This document shows positions 1 to 9,900 of a stretch of DNA of 64,000 nt, piece after piece; the stretch's first letter is position 1; each line of letters begins with the position of its first letter. The notes under the pieces were generated by a model. It had not been told where the DNA came from, did no database searches, and worked only from the letters and a program-made list of their open reading frames with translations. Made by a program: the position numbers and the translations under genes. The stretch covers positions 29,924,811-29,988,810 of the forward strand of contig OY282605.1 of the NCBI GenBank assembly GCA_958298945.1, in the 5' to 3' direction. This stretch comes from Atherix ibis (taxonomy: Eukaryota > Arthropoda > Insecta > Diptera > Athericidae).

Positions 1-11
1 ACAGGGATCTA

Positions 12-1303
12 TTGGGTTGATGCAAAAGTTATAACCGTTTTTTATGATCCTAGGTAAAAAAATTTTATTCTTCAGAAATGATGAATAGTATCTTCTTTTT
101 TTAATGATTCCATTGTATAAAGGATGCTTTCCCTCTACTTTCTATTCAGTTTTGGCCTGGCCAGAGTACAATGAAGAGCCCTTGTATTTTTTCAAAATGT
201 CGGTCGATAAAGTGCATTTACGTCATTGTTTACTTTATGAATTCCGTAAAGACAATACCGAGAGTGTGGCAACCAAAAACATTTGCGAAGTGTATGGAGC
301 AGATGTCATCAAAGTTCGACAGATACGAAGATGGTTTACAAAATTCCGATCTGGGGATTTTTCACTAATTCATAAACCACGTACCGGGCGGCCATTGAAG
401 TCTGATGACGACAAGTTAAAAGTCATAATTGACACCAATCCACGTCTAACCACCAGCGAGATCGCGTCGATGATGGGAGTCAACCAAACAACCGTATTAA
501 GACTTTTGAAGCATATGGGGATGGTTTCGCGGTACGACGTTTGGATATCTCATCAATTGTCGGCTGCCAATTTATTGGATCGTGTTTCAATGTGCGTTGC
601 TTTGAGTGCGAGACAAAAACATGAACCTTTTTTGCATCGTTTGGTAACGGGAGATGAGAAATGGGTCGTGTACAATAACGTGACAAGAAAAAGACATTGG
701 CCTATACCTGGACAAGCCCCATTAACAACTTCGAAAGCCGAAATCCATCAAAAAAGAGTTATGCTTTGTGTTTGGTGGGATTGTAAGGGTATTGTGTATT
801 TTGAACTCTTGGAACGCAATCAAACAATTATAGCAGAACGATATTGTCAGAAATTATTCAAATTAAACATCGCCCTTCAAAACGATAGACCAGAATTGGT
901 AAACAGAAAAGGGGTAGTGTTTCATCACGGCAACGCGCGACCACATGTGGCTATGATGACCCAACACAAGCTAAATGAGTTGAATTGGGATGTTATCAAG
1001 CATCCACCGTATTCTCCGGATCTTGCTCCTTCCGATTTTCATTTATTCCGATCACTGCAAAATTTTTTTAAATGATAAAAAATTTGATACAATAGAACAG
1101 GTAAAAACATCCCTTACTACATTTTTCGCATTAAAATCCATGAAATTTTACACTAATGGTATTAATAAGTTGATAGAAAGATGGGAGAAGGTTATAAGAA
1201 CGGATGGAAATTATATAATTGATTAAATAAATAATACAAATCTTTAAAAAAAAATGTTTAATTGTATATTTAAAAAACGGTCATAACTTTTGCATCAACC
1301 CAA
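12..1303 (+). mobile_element. Full-length mariner with 33-bp terminal inverted repeats
   Basis: The terminal inverted repeats are at 12-44 (TTGGGTTGATGCAAAAGTTA onward) and 1271-1303, and differ at one base. TA dinucleotides flank both ends (10-11 and 1304-1305), the classic mariner target-site duplication. The 1,292-bp length is normal for a full-length mariner. The element sits inside the RT coding region of the surrounding LINE, so it inserted later. The ends look young while the transposase is inactive. Confidence 0.93.
197..1226 (+). pseudogene. Mariner transposase, frameshifted, second catalytic Asp lost
   Basis: The likely start is the ATG at 197 (MSVDKVHLRHCLLYEF), which begins the usual HTH region; the in-frame ATG at 104 adds 31 atypical residues. 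The protein has the HTH DNA-binding part, a GDEKWV box with the first catalytic Asp, and a YSPDLAPSD box with the third Asp. The second box reads HHGNARPH, with Gly where DD34D mariners have Asp (GGC rather than a GAC-type codon). A run of T near 1061-1068 shifts the frame just after 'RSLQNF'; the remainder (NDKKFDTIEQV to NGNYIID-like tail) continues in another frame to the stop at 1224-1226. Most like mellifera/cecropia-type mariners. Catalytically dead on both counts. Confidence 0.88.
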
Positions 1304-1305
1304 TA

Positions 1306-2178
1306 TTTCAGGGCCTCCACTATATAGTATATTCATCTCCGACATTCGTTCACTGTCTGACTGCGGCACTATTTATTAGGCGGACGACACCCTAGCATAC
1401 GCTACTCGCGACAATCCCAGGATTGCGTTAAAATTTATCAAGGAAGGATTGGAAATAATTCTGGAATTTTACAAGAAGTGGGGAATCGAAGTTATTTAAA
1501 AAAAAAACGCAGCTTATATGCATTCGCAACTCTTCAACACAGGGACTTTGGAAAATAGTTGCAAAAAGTAAAATTTCTATTTTGCTAAACGGTGTTAAGA
1601 TAGATGCGGCAGCTAAATTGAAATATCTAGGAGTGACGTTTACCTCCTTGTTCAAGTTCAATTCCCACGCTGAGTTGAATTTGAGCAAGGCACTTCGGGC
1701 TTATTACGGGATAGCATTTCTATTTAAAAATAGATATTATCTATCTATAGATACAAAGCTGTTACTATACAAACAGCTTATTAGACCTGTATTGACGTAC
1801 GGCTTCCCTATTTGGTTCACGATATCGAGGACCCAGGCAAGAAGATTAGAAAGGTTTGAGGGACAAATACTCCGATATTGCGTAAACTTGTTTTTCACCA
1901 ACGATGGAAAGTACTTCTCCAACAAAATTCTTTACGAAAAATCAAAAATGTCTCCTCTCTGCGACTATATGATCAACATATCTAAAAAATATCTCCAAAA
2001 GGTCATCGCTCATCCTAATCATCTCATTAGGAATATCCCCAATAATCAACAATACAACAACACCTCAACCTACCTATCACCTTTAATAATTATTGATGAA
2101 GCCTATGAAGATCTTTTCAGCACAACTAACAGCGTTAAATTTTATGATGCGGTCAGAAGGGGCATGCACTTCGGATAA
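1306..2178 (+). pseudogene. LINE reverse transcriptase, palm/thumb to C-terminus
   Basis: After the mariner the RT frame runs SGPPLYSIFISDI, then a TAG at 1377-1379 just before ADDTLAYATRDN (the catalytic ADD at 1380-1388; the preceding residue of the YxDD box is the stop). The frame is lost at a poly-A run near 1499-1508 and continues as LNGVKIDAAAKLKYLGVTF from about 1582 to a stop at 2176-2178. The segment GIAFLFKNRYYLSIDTK...LLYKQLIRPVLTYG matches the post-RT region of Jockey-clade ORF2. At least one nonsense codon and one frameshift make it non-functional. Confidence 0.8.
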
Positions 2179-2366
2179 TAGTCCATCTACTTTTAATTTT
2201 AGATTTAATTTAAGTTTAAGTTTATTGTTACTATATTTTGTTACCTAATTCATAAGTTAATATTAGCTCAAACAACCCATATACCTGACAAGACATACAT
2301 AAGTAGAAAGGTATGGCCACTATGTATTATATATTGACAAAATAAATATTAACATTAAAAAAAAAA

Positions 2367-2529
2367 GAGAAAAGACTTCAGCCTGTGCGCTTAAGAAAGT
2401 AGGATAATTATCGTATTAGGCATAAGATTTAGGCTTAAGATTAGCAGTAAGATATGATAATACTATAGAGTTTTAGTATATAAGATAAGAGCCAAATGTA
2501 CCAAAATTAAACTGAATAAATACTGTTAA
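2367..2529. other. Short unassigned spacer
   Basis: About 160 bp between the LINE tail and the start of homology to the chromodomain gene. It contains AATAAA near 2514 and no coding potential that I recognise. It could be the 3' end of another retroelement, but nothing supports this directly. Confidence 0.3.
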
Positions 2530-2612
2530 TACTGTTCTGATTGGTCATCATCTGAATCGATGTCTTCGTTGTTATCGCCTGTTGTAGAAGAATCGGAATC
2601 GGTCTTTTCGTA

Positions 2613-2795
2613 CTACTTTGATCAAAAAGTTCCCGGAATGATGGGAGTGTGGCGCTCCCATAGTTCCGATTTGAGTTCTGTTTTGTTAAGTTGATACATC
2701 TGTTGTTGATATTCCCTCTAAATCTTAGCGTCATAGCTTGACATTTGCAAAAGTTACGTAGCCAAGAGTACTTCATCTCTGTGTGTGTTGGCGAT
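2613..2795 (+). repeat. Left long terminal inverted repeat of the mariner
   Basis: Inverted counterpart of 3752-3942. It matches through the tip, the GTTCCGATTTGAG stretch and the ttacgtagccaagagtac stretch up to 'ttggcgat', after which the two sides diverge. Confidence 0.88.
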
Positions 2796-3734
2796 TTTTC
2801 CTTTACTTCCTCTAGGCTACTGAAACGCGTTCCCCGTAATGGTTTTTTAACTCGTTTGAACAGAAAGAAGTCACAGGGATCCAAATCAGGTGAATTTGAT
2901 GGCATGTTGGATGGTATTTGTTGCATTTTTCGTCAAAAAATTACGAATAATGATGGCACTGTGCGACGGTGCGTTATCACGGTGCAAAATCCACGAGTTT
3001 TCTGCCCATAATTCTGGTCTCTTTCGGCGAATTGCTTCACGCAAACATCTCATAACGCTCAAATAATACTCTTTGTTTACTGTCCGGCCTTCTGGCAAAA
3101 ATTCATGATGCACTACACCTTTGTAATCCATGAAAGCCGTGAGCATTGCCCTCTTTTTTGACTGAAAACCACGTGGTTTTTTTGGTCTCGGCTCATTTCG
3201 TGAACGCCATTCACTTGCCTGATGTCTGTATTGCGTGTCGTACTTATAAACCCACGTCTCGTCTCCAGTAATGATCCTTTTGATGAAAGTGGGATCGCAA
3301 TCGGCCTCGCAAATCATGTCTTTTGCGACGTCAACACGATCTCTTCTTTCCATGAAATTGAGGTCTTTTGGCACCAACTTTGCTGCTACACGACGGAAAC
3401 CCAAATCATTAACCAAAATGTCTTGGACGGATCCATAGGCAATGTTCAAGTCCTCCGCTATCTCTCTGATGGTTAATTTGCGGTTATTGACTAACATTTA
3501 TTTTACTTTATAAATGTTTTCGTCGGTTTTCGATGTCGATGGTCTGCTACTGCGTTCATCATCTTCGATTGACACACGACCACATTTGAACCGATCGTGC
3601 CACTGGTAAACGACCGTTTTCTTTAGAGGATCGTTGCCGAAACACATTTCCAACATTTTCAACTTTCGCGCACCATTAAATCCGTTTTTTACGCAAAATT
3701 TAATACAAGTTCGTTGTTGCAAATTTATATCCAT
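2796..3734 (-). pseudogene. Mariner transposase in the long-repeat element
   Basis: It starts at the ATG 3734-3732 (MDINLQQRTCIKFCVKNGF). An in-frame TAA at 3500-3498 interrupts the linker after the GRVSIEDDERSSRPS motif; translation resumes directly with MLVNNRKLTIREIAEDLNIA, the second helix-turn-helix. Catalytic boxes seen are IITGDETWV and HRDNAPSH, then a frameshift near 2930, then SPDLDPCDFFLF. All three Asp positions are retained. Coding homology stops at 'EEVKEKS', where the inverted repeat begins, so roughly the last 60 residues expected for a mariner are missing. Non-functional as read. Confidence 0.85.
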
Positions 3735-3751
3735 TTCTAAAATTGTAAAAT

Positions 3752-3942
3752 ATCGCCAACACACACAGAGATAGATGTACTCTTGGCTACGTAACTTTTG
3801 CAAATGTCAAGCTATGACGCTAAGATTTAGAGGGAATATCAACAACAGATGTACCAACTTAACAAAAAAACAGAACTCAAATCGGAACTATGGGAGCTCC
3901 ACACTCTCATTATTCCGGGACCTTTTTGATCAAGGTAGGTAG
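3752..3942 (-). repeat. Right long terminal inverted repeat of the mariner
   Basis: Contains the 5' untranslated region of the transposase; its inner edge lies about 18 bp upstream of the ATG at 3734. Slightly longer than the left repeat because of small indels. Confidence 0.88.
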
Positions 3943-4976
3943 TATTTCCGTTTTAGTCCGGAGCTTGTTTCATCATCAGTACACCATTGTTTCACTTGAT
4001 CCAGAGCTTTCGATTTAGAATTTGTAAATCGGCCAGTTAGGGATAATTCCGTGAAACCGTTTTTAGAAATGTTTCCAAGTCAGATAACCTTTGCACAGTT
4101 TCCTTACTTAAATTATTATCATTCGATTGTGAAAACGGTGCATTCCCTTAAAATAACATTTATTTATTAGCAAAATCACAATTTAATCAACTAAATAAAA
4201 TAGATTGTACATAACATACACATACTTGTTATTTTTACTGTTGTCTCTTGTAATTTTTCGGTTCGATGCTGAATTATAGGAACAAATAAATTATATAAAA
4301 TATTATATTTACATAATATTAATCTTCGAAAATTTAAAGACATTATTTATCTTATTGAATGATAGAATTATTCGACCAGCCATTATCCATGTCCCTCTTG
4401 TGGATTTCTCAAGTCTTGACCATTTTAATAACCAATTCCATGGACTTATGTCAATTTCTCTACTATTTCTTGACAATTTCCATAATAGAAAGGCCTATAA
4501 TTTAGAATTCGAATCTTCTGTATTCTTGAAAATAGATTCTGTTTCGTATCCCTCCTTTTTGTGGTCTCTAAAATGTTTCGAAAAATGGAAGACACTGTGA
4601 CATTTTCCGCATACAAGCACATTCGTTACGCATAATTCTTCCAAGTCATCTAAATATGGTAATTTATATATTTTTTTAAATAATTAATTCCAATTCTTAA
4701 CATACTTTTTATAACGTTTGGATGCTTTCCGATGTTTAATGGATTAACATTTTCTTGCTCCTTCATTGTTTTATATAGCACAAATTTTTAGTACAGTATA
4801 TTTTTTTAAATTCTGAATATTTAAAAATATTTTTTCCTGTTGGCGCGTTTAAAACCACAACTTAATTTGACGAAGTCAATTTTCTTTTACATTTTATTCA
4901 CGGAATAACTTTATAAAAAGTAAAGTAGATGCTACAATTTCTACGAAAGTAAGGTATGTTGAATTTTTTCAAATTC

Positions 4977-6249
4977 AAATGCTGCAGAATATGATCGTGT
5001 TAAGAAAGTATTTTTTTGCCTGAATTAAAAATAACTTAATTTCCAAGTATTAAAATATCGATATTAGAAAATGGACAGGTTTGAAGCAGCGAGAGAAAGA
5101 AAGTGTTGGGAACTTTTTGAGGAATCCGAAAATTTATCGGAAACTGACGAATTAGAAAATGTGAGGATCCGTAAAAACCCAATTGTTTTGGATTCAGTTC
5201 TGAAAATGGAGATAATGTAGGTGATTCAAAGAATATAAAGAAATATTTGAATGGTACTCCAAATGTATGTTACTGTAGATTCTCAATCAATCAATTGTAT
5301 ATGGAAAGAAATTATGCAGTGCGGAAGATCTTGAAGACCTTCTTCGTGGGTGATCTCCAGTATACAAAAAATCTCTCTGTCCAATCATCCTATCGTATTA
5401 GCACTAAGGACATAAGCATGGATGGGTTAAATATTTCTGTTTTTCAATGTATTAACTAACCTTAATATAGAAATACATTATTACATCCACACAGAAATTA
5501 TAAAATGTTCAAAATTTATTTATTTTGGTATATTTCTGTGTAAGATCTCAAAAACAGGATGTCGAGGTCATTTCGTGACTTCTCGTTTCATCATTGTAGT
5601 ATATATATTATATATTTAAGCATAGTAAATTTGTCTCAAATTAACTTTACAATAGAAAGCAATAAAAATGAAGAGGAAAGAAATAATATAAATAAATTCT
5701 TATGAAAGGTTTAATTAATATCTTTAATATAATAATATGGAAATATGTAGTATATAACGGTATGTGTGTGTTAGTGGAGGGGGGGGTGTTGTTCGATAAA
5801 CAGAGTCGTATGAAACAACTGCTAAATAATTGAAATGACAGAAATAAAAATGAAACGTTTTAAATTAAAATGTTTAATTATATATATTTAATTTTAAAGG
5901 TTTATTTAAATCATGTAGTAAATTAATTAATTAATTTAACTTTAATCTAACTGAATTAAAAATTATTAATTCTTTTCGAAAATCAAAATTCAGAATTTCA
6001 AATTTTTTGAATTATTCACATCCAGACAGACAAATTGTAACTGTGGCTACAGACAGAAAGATATGAAACTGTAATGCAGTTTAATGCATCCTGCCGGTTA
6101 CTTCCGCATGCATGTATTTCCTGCATACAAAAATGGCGACGTTTTTTCAAAATCCGTAATTAAGGGTTTTTTTTTTAAATACACATAGGTGTGTAGGAGA
6201 AATAGTTTTATAGTTTTACATCCAAAGGGGGGGGGGGGGGGGGGTATCC
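4977..6249. other. 1.27-kb insertion inside the duplicated block
   Basis: Absent from the paralogous block, where the flanks are contiguous at about 15685 (tttttcaaatttgaggag). AATT occurs at both edges, compatible with a 4-bp target duplication. An ATG at 5071 opens a 49-codon stretch (MDRFEAARERKCWELFEES...) rich in Glu and Ser, and a second 70-codon frame lies at 5247-5459 (NVCYCRFSINQLYMERNY). I recognise neither. No terminal inverted repeats were seen. It could be a decayed transposon or captured sequence. Confidence 0.55.
6227..6244. repeat. Run of 18 consecutive G
   Basis: A pure G homopolymer in otherwise AT-rich DNA, six bases from the right edge of the insertion at 4977-6249 and missing from the paralogous block. 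Length may be unreliable because homopolymers are prone to sequencing and assembly error. Confidence 0.9.
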
Positions 6250-7079
6250 AATTTGAGGAGTAAAAAAGAAAATTAGTTATAAGATAAATAGTATCTTTTA
6301 TTGTCAATATAGTTATATGGTATTTTCTATTCTATAAGTTTTATAAAAATCGTGATTATATTTTTTCAAAACGACGCTTTCCTAAATTTGATATTTTGTG
6401 CGTGGTGATTTCAAAGCAAACGCCGAAAAATAAATGTTTTCGGCAACCGGTTTGGAGATAAGGTGTTCACATTTTTGAAACTAAAAATGTCGTAACTAAT
6501 TTTCTACCGTATGTGGCATATTTAATTATTTTTTGGAAGTAATTTTCACACAAAGTCAATAATATTTATTTTGTACATATGATAATCGAAATTATGCAAA
6601 TTAGAATTGGTAAAATTGATATTAGATTTTTATAAAGGAATCGACTGTTTATTTATTCTTCAAAAACATGTTTTGCTGAACACGTCACTGCCCATAAATG
6701 AACGCTATCATTATTTATTTTGAATATTGAGATTTTGATGAAGAATCCCAGATATAATTTCACCAATTATGGTCACTTAGTTGAAAAAATGTAGTGTGTG
6801 TTTTACTAAAAAAAAATATTTAAATGTACTAAAAAAATTTTTTTTTAATGTTACAGTTTTGAATATTTTTATATTCATAATAAAAAAATTACTATTTAAT
6901 AATTAAATAGCAAAAACAATAAGATCGACAATCATTACATTAATCGCAATGAACAAATTAAGTATTGCATTTTGGGTGTCTTAAACCTAGCAAATGTGTA
7001 TCAATAATTTAAAATGTTGAACAAATTGAAATCTTGAATATGGTTTTGGCTCGTTTTCGTAAATATTAGAAGGAAAATT

Positions 7080-7745
7080 TTTATTTTTTATTTTTTTTTA
7101 TTTTTACAGATATTTAGAACTACAACATAGTAATAAGCAAATTTGAGCAATAGTATTAATTAACTTGAAAGGTTGTGGGGAGTAAACATCCAATGAAGTT
7201 CCTCCTGTTAGCGTGTGTTTCTGTTAAGCCTCAGTATTTTAGTAAATCACGCGACCACTGACGCTTAAGTCTTCGATGGGTATTTCTAGGGAAGGAAATG
7301 GAGGATAGTTCTTGAACAAGAGGATTATTATGATTGAGGACACGGGAACGGAACATTTTATAACGAGACAGCCACGTCAAAAACAAATGGGACTCTAAGA
7401 TCACGATGAATTTTTATTTTTTATTTTTTTTTATTTTTACAGATATTTACAACTACAAAATAGTAATAAGCAAATTTGAGCAATAGTATTAATTAACTTG
7501 AAAGGTTGTGGGGAGTAAACATCCAATGAAGTTCCTCCTGTTAGCGTGTGTTTCTGTTAAGCCTCAGTATTTTAGTAAATCACGCGACCACTGACGCTTA
7601 AGTCTTCGATGGGTATTTCTAGGGAAGGAAATGGAGGATAGTTCTTGAACAAGAGGATTATTATGATTGAGGACACGGGAACGGAACATTTTATAACGAG
7701 ACAGCCACGTCAAAAACAAATGGGACTCTAAGATCACGATGAATA
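7080..7745 (-). repeat. Tandem 333-bp duplication of the LINE 3' end
   Basis: Two adjacent units, about 7080-7412 and 7413-7745. Each begins on the plus strand with a T-rich tract and tttttacagatattta and runs to ctctaagatcacgatgaa. They differ at only a few positions. The period is 333 bp, measured between the 'agatattta' occurrences at 7108 and 7441. Confidence 0.93.
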
Positions 7746-9887
7746 ACAGTATTGCGAACATAAAAGGGGGCATCGACAATTGTCCGGAGTATTTTTGATT
7801 GAAGAGATTGGATTCGACGAATTAGAAGGTTTAGTAGATCCCCAGAGTTCTAGTCCGTATGTCCATATGGGTTTCAGTAAGGTATTGTATAACAGTACTT
7901 TGCTGTCTATAGTAAGTTTGGAACGTTTGTCTAGAAGTCGAAGTAGTTTTAGGTATCGTCTTTTTAGTTCTTGTCTTTTAAGTCTTGTGTGTGGGTTCCA
8001 TGTTAAGCGTTTGTCTAAGTTCAGTGCTAGGTACTAAGCTTCGGTGTGTTGAGGTATGGCACTGCCATTAAGGTATATAGGAGGGCATAACTCACGACGG
8101 AGAGTGAAAGTTACCTGGGCAGATTTACGTTCATTGACTTTTATTCTCCATCTAGTAAACCAGTCGCGGAGGGTTTGGATTTGGATTTGAAGAGTTTCGG
8201 AAGCATGTTGGGGATTTTCGCTAGTTGCAAGGCAGGCCGTATCATCGGCGTTTGTAGCAAAGAAGGTATAAGGGCAAATTGGGATATCGGACGTGTAAAT
8301 GTTGTAGAGGATGGGTCCAAGTATGCTACCCTGAGGAACACCCGCCAATATCGGAGAGATATTTGAGAGTTCGTTGGATTAATTTACTTGGAAGTGTCGG
8401 TTGGAAAGGAATGATCTTAGGACTAGGAAATGGGTGGAAGGAAGGAACCTCTTGAGTTTCCAGAGTAGACACGGGTGCCAGACTCTATCAAAAGCTTGAC
8501 TTATATCAAGAAACACACCGGGACAGTACTCTTTTCTTTCTAAAGAGGATGCAATGAAATCGACAACTCGATGACACTGCTGGGTAGTGGAGTGCTCGGC
8601 GCGGAAACCAAATTGGTGATTAGGAATTAAATTTGAAGATTCGAGTAGACGATGTAAGCGGCGAAGGAGGATTTTTTGAAAGATTTTTGAGAGTAGTGAA
8701 AGGAGACTTATTGGCCTGTATGAAGTGGGGCGGTTTATTGGTTTATTGGGCTTAGGGATCATTTTAATGATGGCAAATTTCCAGAGGATTGGGAAATGTG
8801 TTGTCTTAAGGATGGAGTTATATATTGTGGCAAGGAAACCTATTGCTCTTTTAGGGAGTTGTTGGAGTATATTGGAGGTAATCAGATCATAGCCAGGAGC
8901 TTTGTTTTTGGGAAGGAGCTTGATTAAATTGCCAACTTCGGAAGGAGTGATTGGCTTAGAGGGAAGACTCATGGGTAAGGGAATGGATAGTTCCGTCTCG
9001 ATCGTAGTGCAATGAGTCCTGTCTAATATGTCCTCATGTGGAGTAAATGTTTGTGCAAGGTGTTCAGCAAAAGCGTCTGCTTTATGTTTGTCCGTTTTGG
9101 CCCAGCTTTCGTCAGTTTTTCGTAAAGGGCGCTTTGTTTTTCTATAAGATAGTATTTGTGTCGTAGCAGTCCACAAAGTTCTGTTTTTCGTTAGGGTTGA
9201 AGTGTAGTTTCTAAAACGTTCTGTATTGTATTTAGTGATTTCGTCATGTAGTTCTTTTTGCAGTTTGTTCAGTTTGGTTTTGTCGCCGGGCATTCTTGTG
9301 TGTTGCCAATAAGCTCTTGCTTTTTGTTTTTCTGCAATAAGACGCCTAATTGTTAATGGTTGAATTGTCAGGTTTTGTGTAGGTTTCGAGTTTTTACTTT
9401 TTTGCGAAAAGGCTGTAGCGTTTTATAATAAACATGTTAACTTGTGTACCGCGTCATCTAGTTCTTGTTCTGTTTTTAAGCTTTGTCGTCTAAATGCTCG
9501 TCACAATATATTGTTTGAATAATTCCCAGTCAATTGGTTCATTAAGTCTCAGCGCATTGACTTTTGGGGTGGGTTGGGAATCGAGGACTAGTAGAACAGG
9601 GCTATGATCGGACTTAAGATCTAGGAGTGAAGATCTTAACATTAATATTGAAGGAATTCATGGGACTAGTTATAAAGTAATCTAGAATGTCAAGAAGCTT
9701 AGATCGGGAAGTTGGCCACTATGTGGGAAGAGGATGAAAGCACTTGGTTAAGAATAATCCCACGGGGATAGGAGACTCGACAGCCCCATTGTGGGTGCTT
9801 GGCGTTAAAGTCACCACCAGCAATGAAAAAATTCCCAAGAGCTTGGAAAAATGACCTAAATTCAAGAGAGTTTATAGGTTGCGGCAA
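7745..9887 (-). pseudogene. LINE ORF2 (endonuclease end plus reverse transcriptase)
   Basis: Reading leftward, the endonuclease tail has AGGDFNAKHPQWGCR near 9830. The RT frame runs 9293-8379 with APGYDLITSNILQQLP, TSYRPISLLSLLSKIFQ, HQFGFRAEHSTTQQC and FLDISQAFDRVWHPCLL. An in-frame TAA at 8381-8379 is followed in the same frame by VPQGSILGPILYNIY and NADDTACLA, where the expected Tyr/Phe before ADD is Asn. A TAG at 8037-8035 interrupts HTEA-YLALNLDKRLTWNP, and the C-terminal part TYGLELWGSTKPSN follows. The order and motifs are Jockey clade. With two nonsense codons and a 5' truncation it is inactive, but much of the frame is preserved, so it is fairly young. Confidence 0.88.
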
Positions 9888-9900
9888 TAGAAGGAAAATT

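Larger units (their letters stand above)
1..2366 (+). mobile_element. Jockey-like LINE fragment, split by a mariner
   Basis: This is the 3' part of a non-LTR retrotransposon that continues leftward out of the window. The first bases end an RT 'QGS' motif, which resumes after 1305 as SGPPLYSIFISDI when the mariner is ignored. Next come an ADDT box, the RT thumb region and a YLGVTF motif. The 3' end has AATAAA at 2341-2346 followed by an A-rich tail to about 2366. Similar palm and thumb motifs occur in the LINE at 7080-9887, but this copy is a different lineage. Degenerate and not autonomous. Confidence 0.8.
2613..3942 (-). mobile_element. Mariner with unusually long (about 185-bp) terminal inverted repeats
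   Basis: Left repeat 2613-2795 and right repeat 3752-3942 are inverted copies (CTAC, then TTGATCAAAAAG near each tip), with TA at 2611-2612 and 3943-3944. The right tip has one extra CTAC. The intact target is visible in the paralogous gene copy at 14016-14017 (cttcgTAtttccg). The right repeat is the 5' UTR side of the transposase; the left one directly abuts the interrupted C-terminal coding region, so the left end appears to be an inverted copy of the 5' end. Confidence 0.9.
2530..6800 (-). pseudogene. Decayed duplicate of the Chromator-like gene 5' half and upstream DNA
   Basis: By eye this is a direct-orientation copy of 13943-16205. The acidic part of exon 6 matches at 2530-2612 and 3945-4050; sequence equivalent to about 14134-14728 (first part of exon 6 with the chromodomain, exon 5, a splice site) is missing. 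Exon 4-, 3- and 2-like stretches follow at about 4050-4142, 4225-4275 and 4335-4640, and the exon 1 ATG equivalent is at 4764-4766. Homology continues through the promoter side to 4975, and again at 6250-6800. A mariner (2613-3942) and a 1.27-kb insert (about 4977-6249) interrupt it. Numerous substitutions and the deletion argue against a functional product. Confidence 0.85.
7067..9900 (-). mobile_element. 5'-truncated Jockey-like LINE with 13-bp target-site duplication
   Basis: The element body (7080-9887) is flanked by TAGAAGGAAAATT at 7067-7079 and again at 9888-9900. It is oriented on the minus strand: endonuclease fragment at the right, RT in the middle, 3' end at the left with an A-rich tail (T-rich on the plus strand at about 7080-7105). 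The 5' truncation falls within the endonuclease domain. The 3' terminal 333 bp is present twice in tandem inside the same target-site duplication. Related relics are at 27440-28050 and 47990-48560. Confidence 0.92.

Noticed and set aside
5071..5459. Two short frames in the 1.27-kb insert as a possible piggyBac transposase
   Set aside because: The acidic N-terminus alone is not diagnostic; no TTAA flanks and no catalytic region were found.
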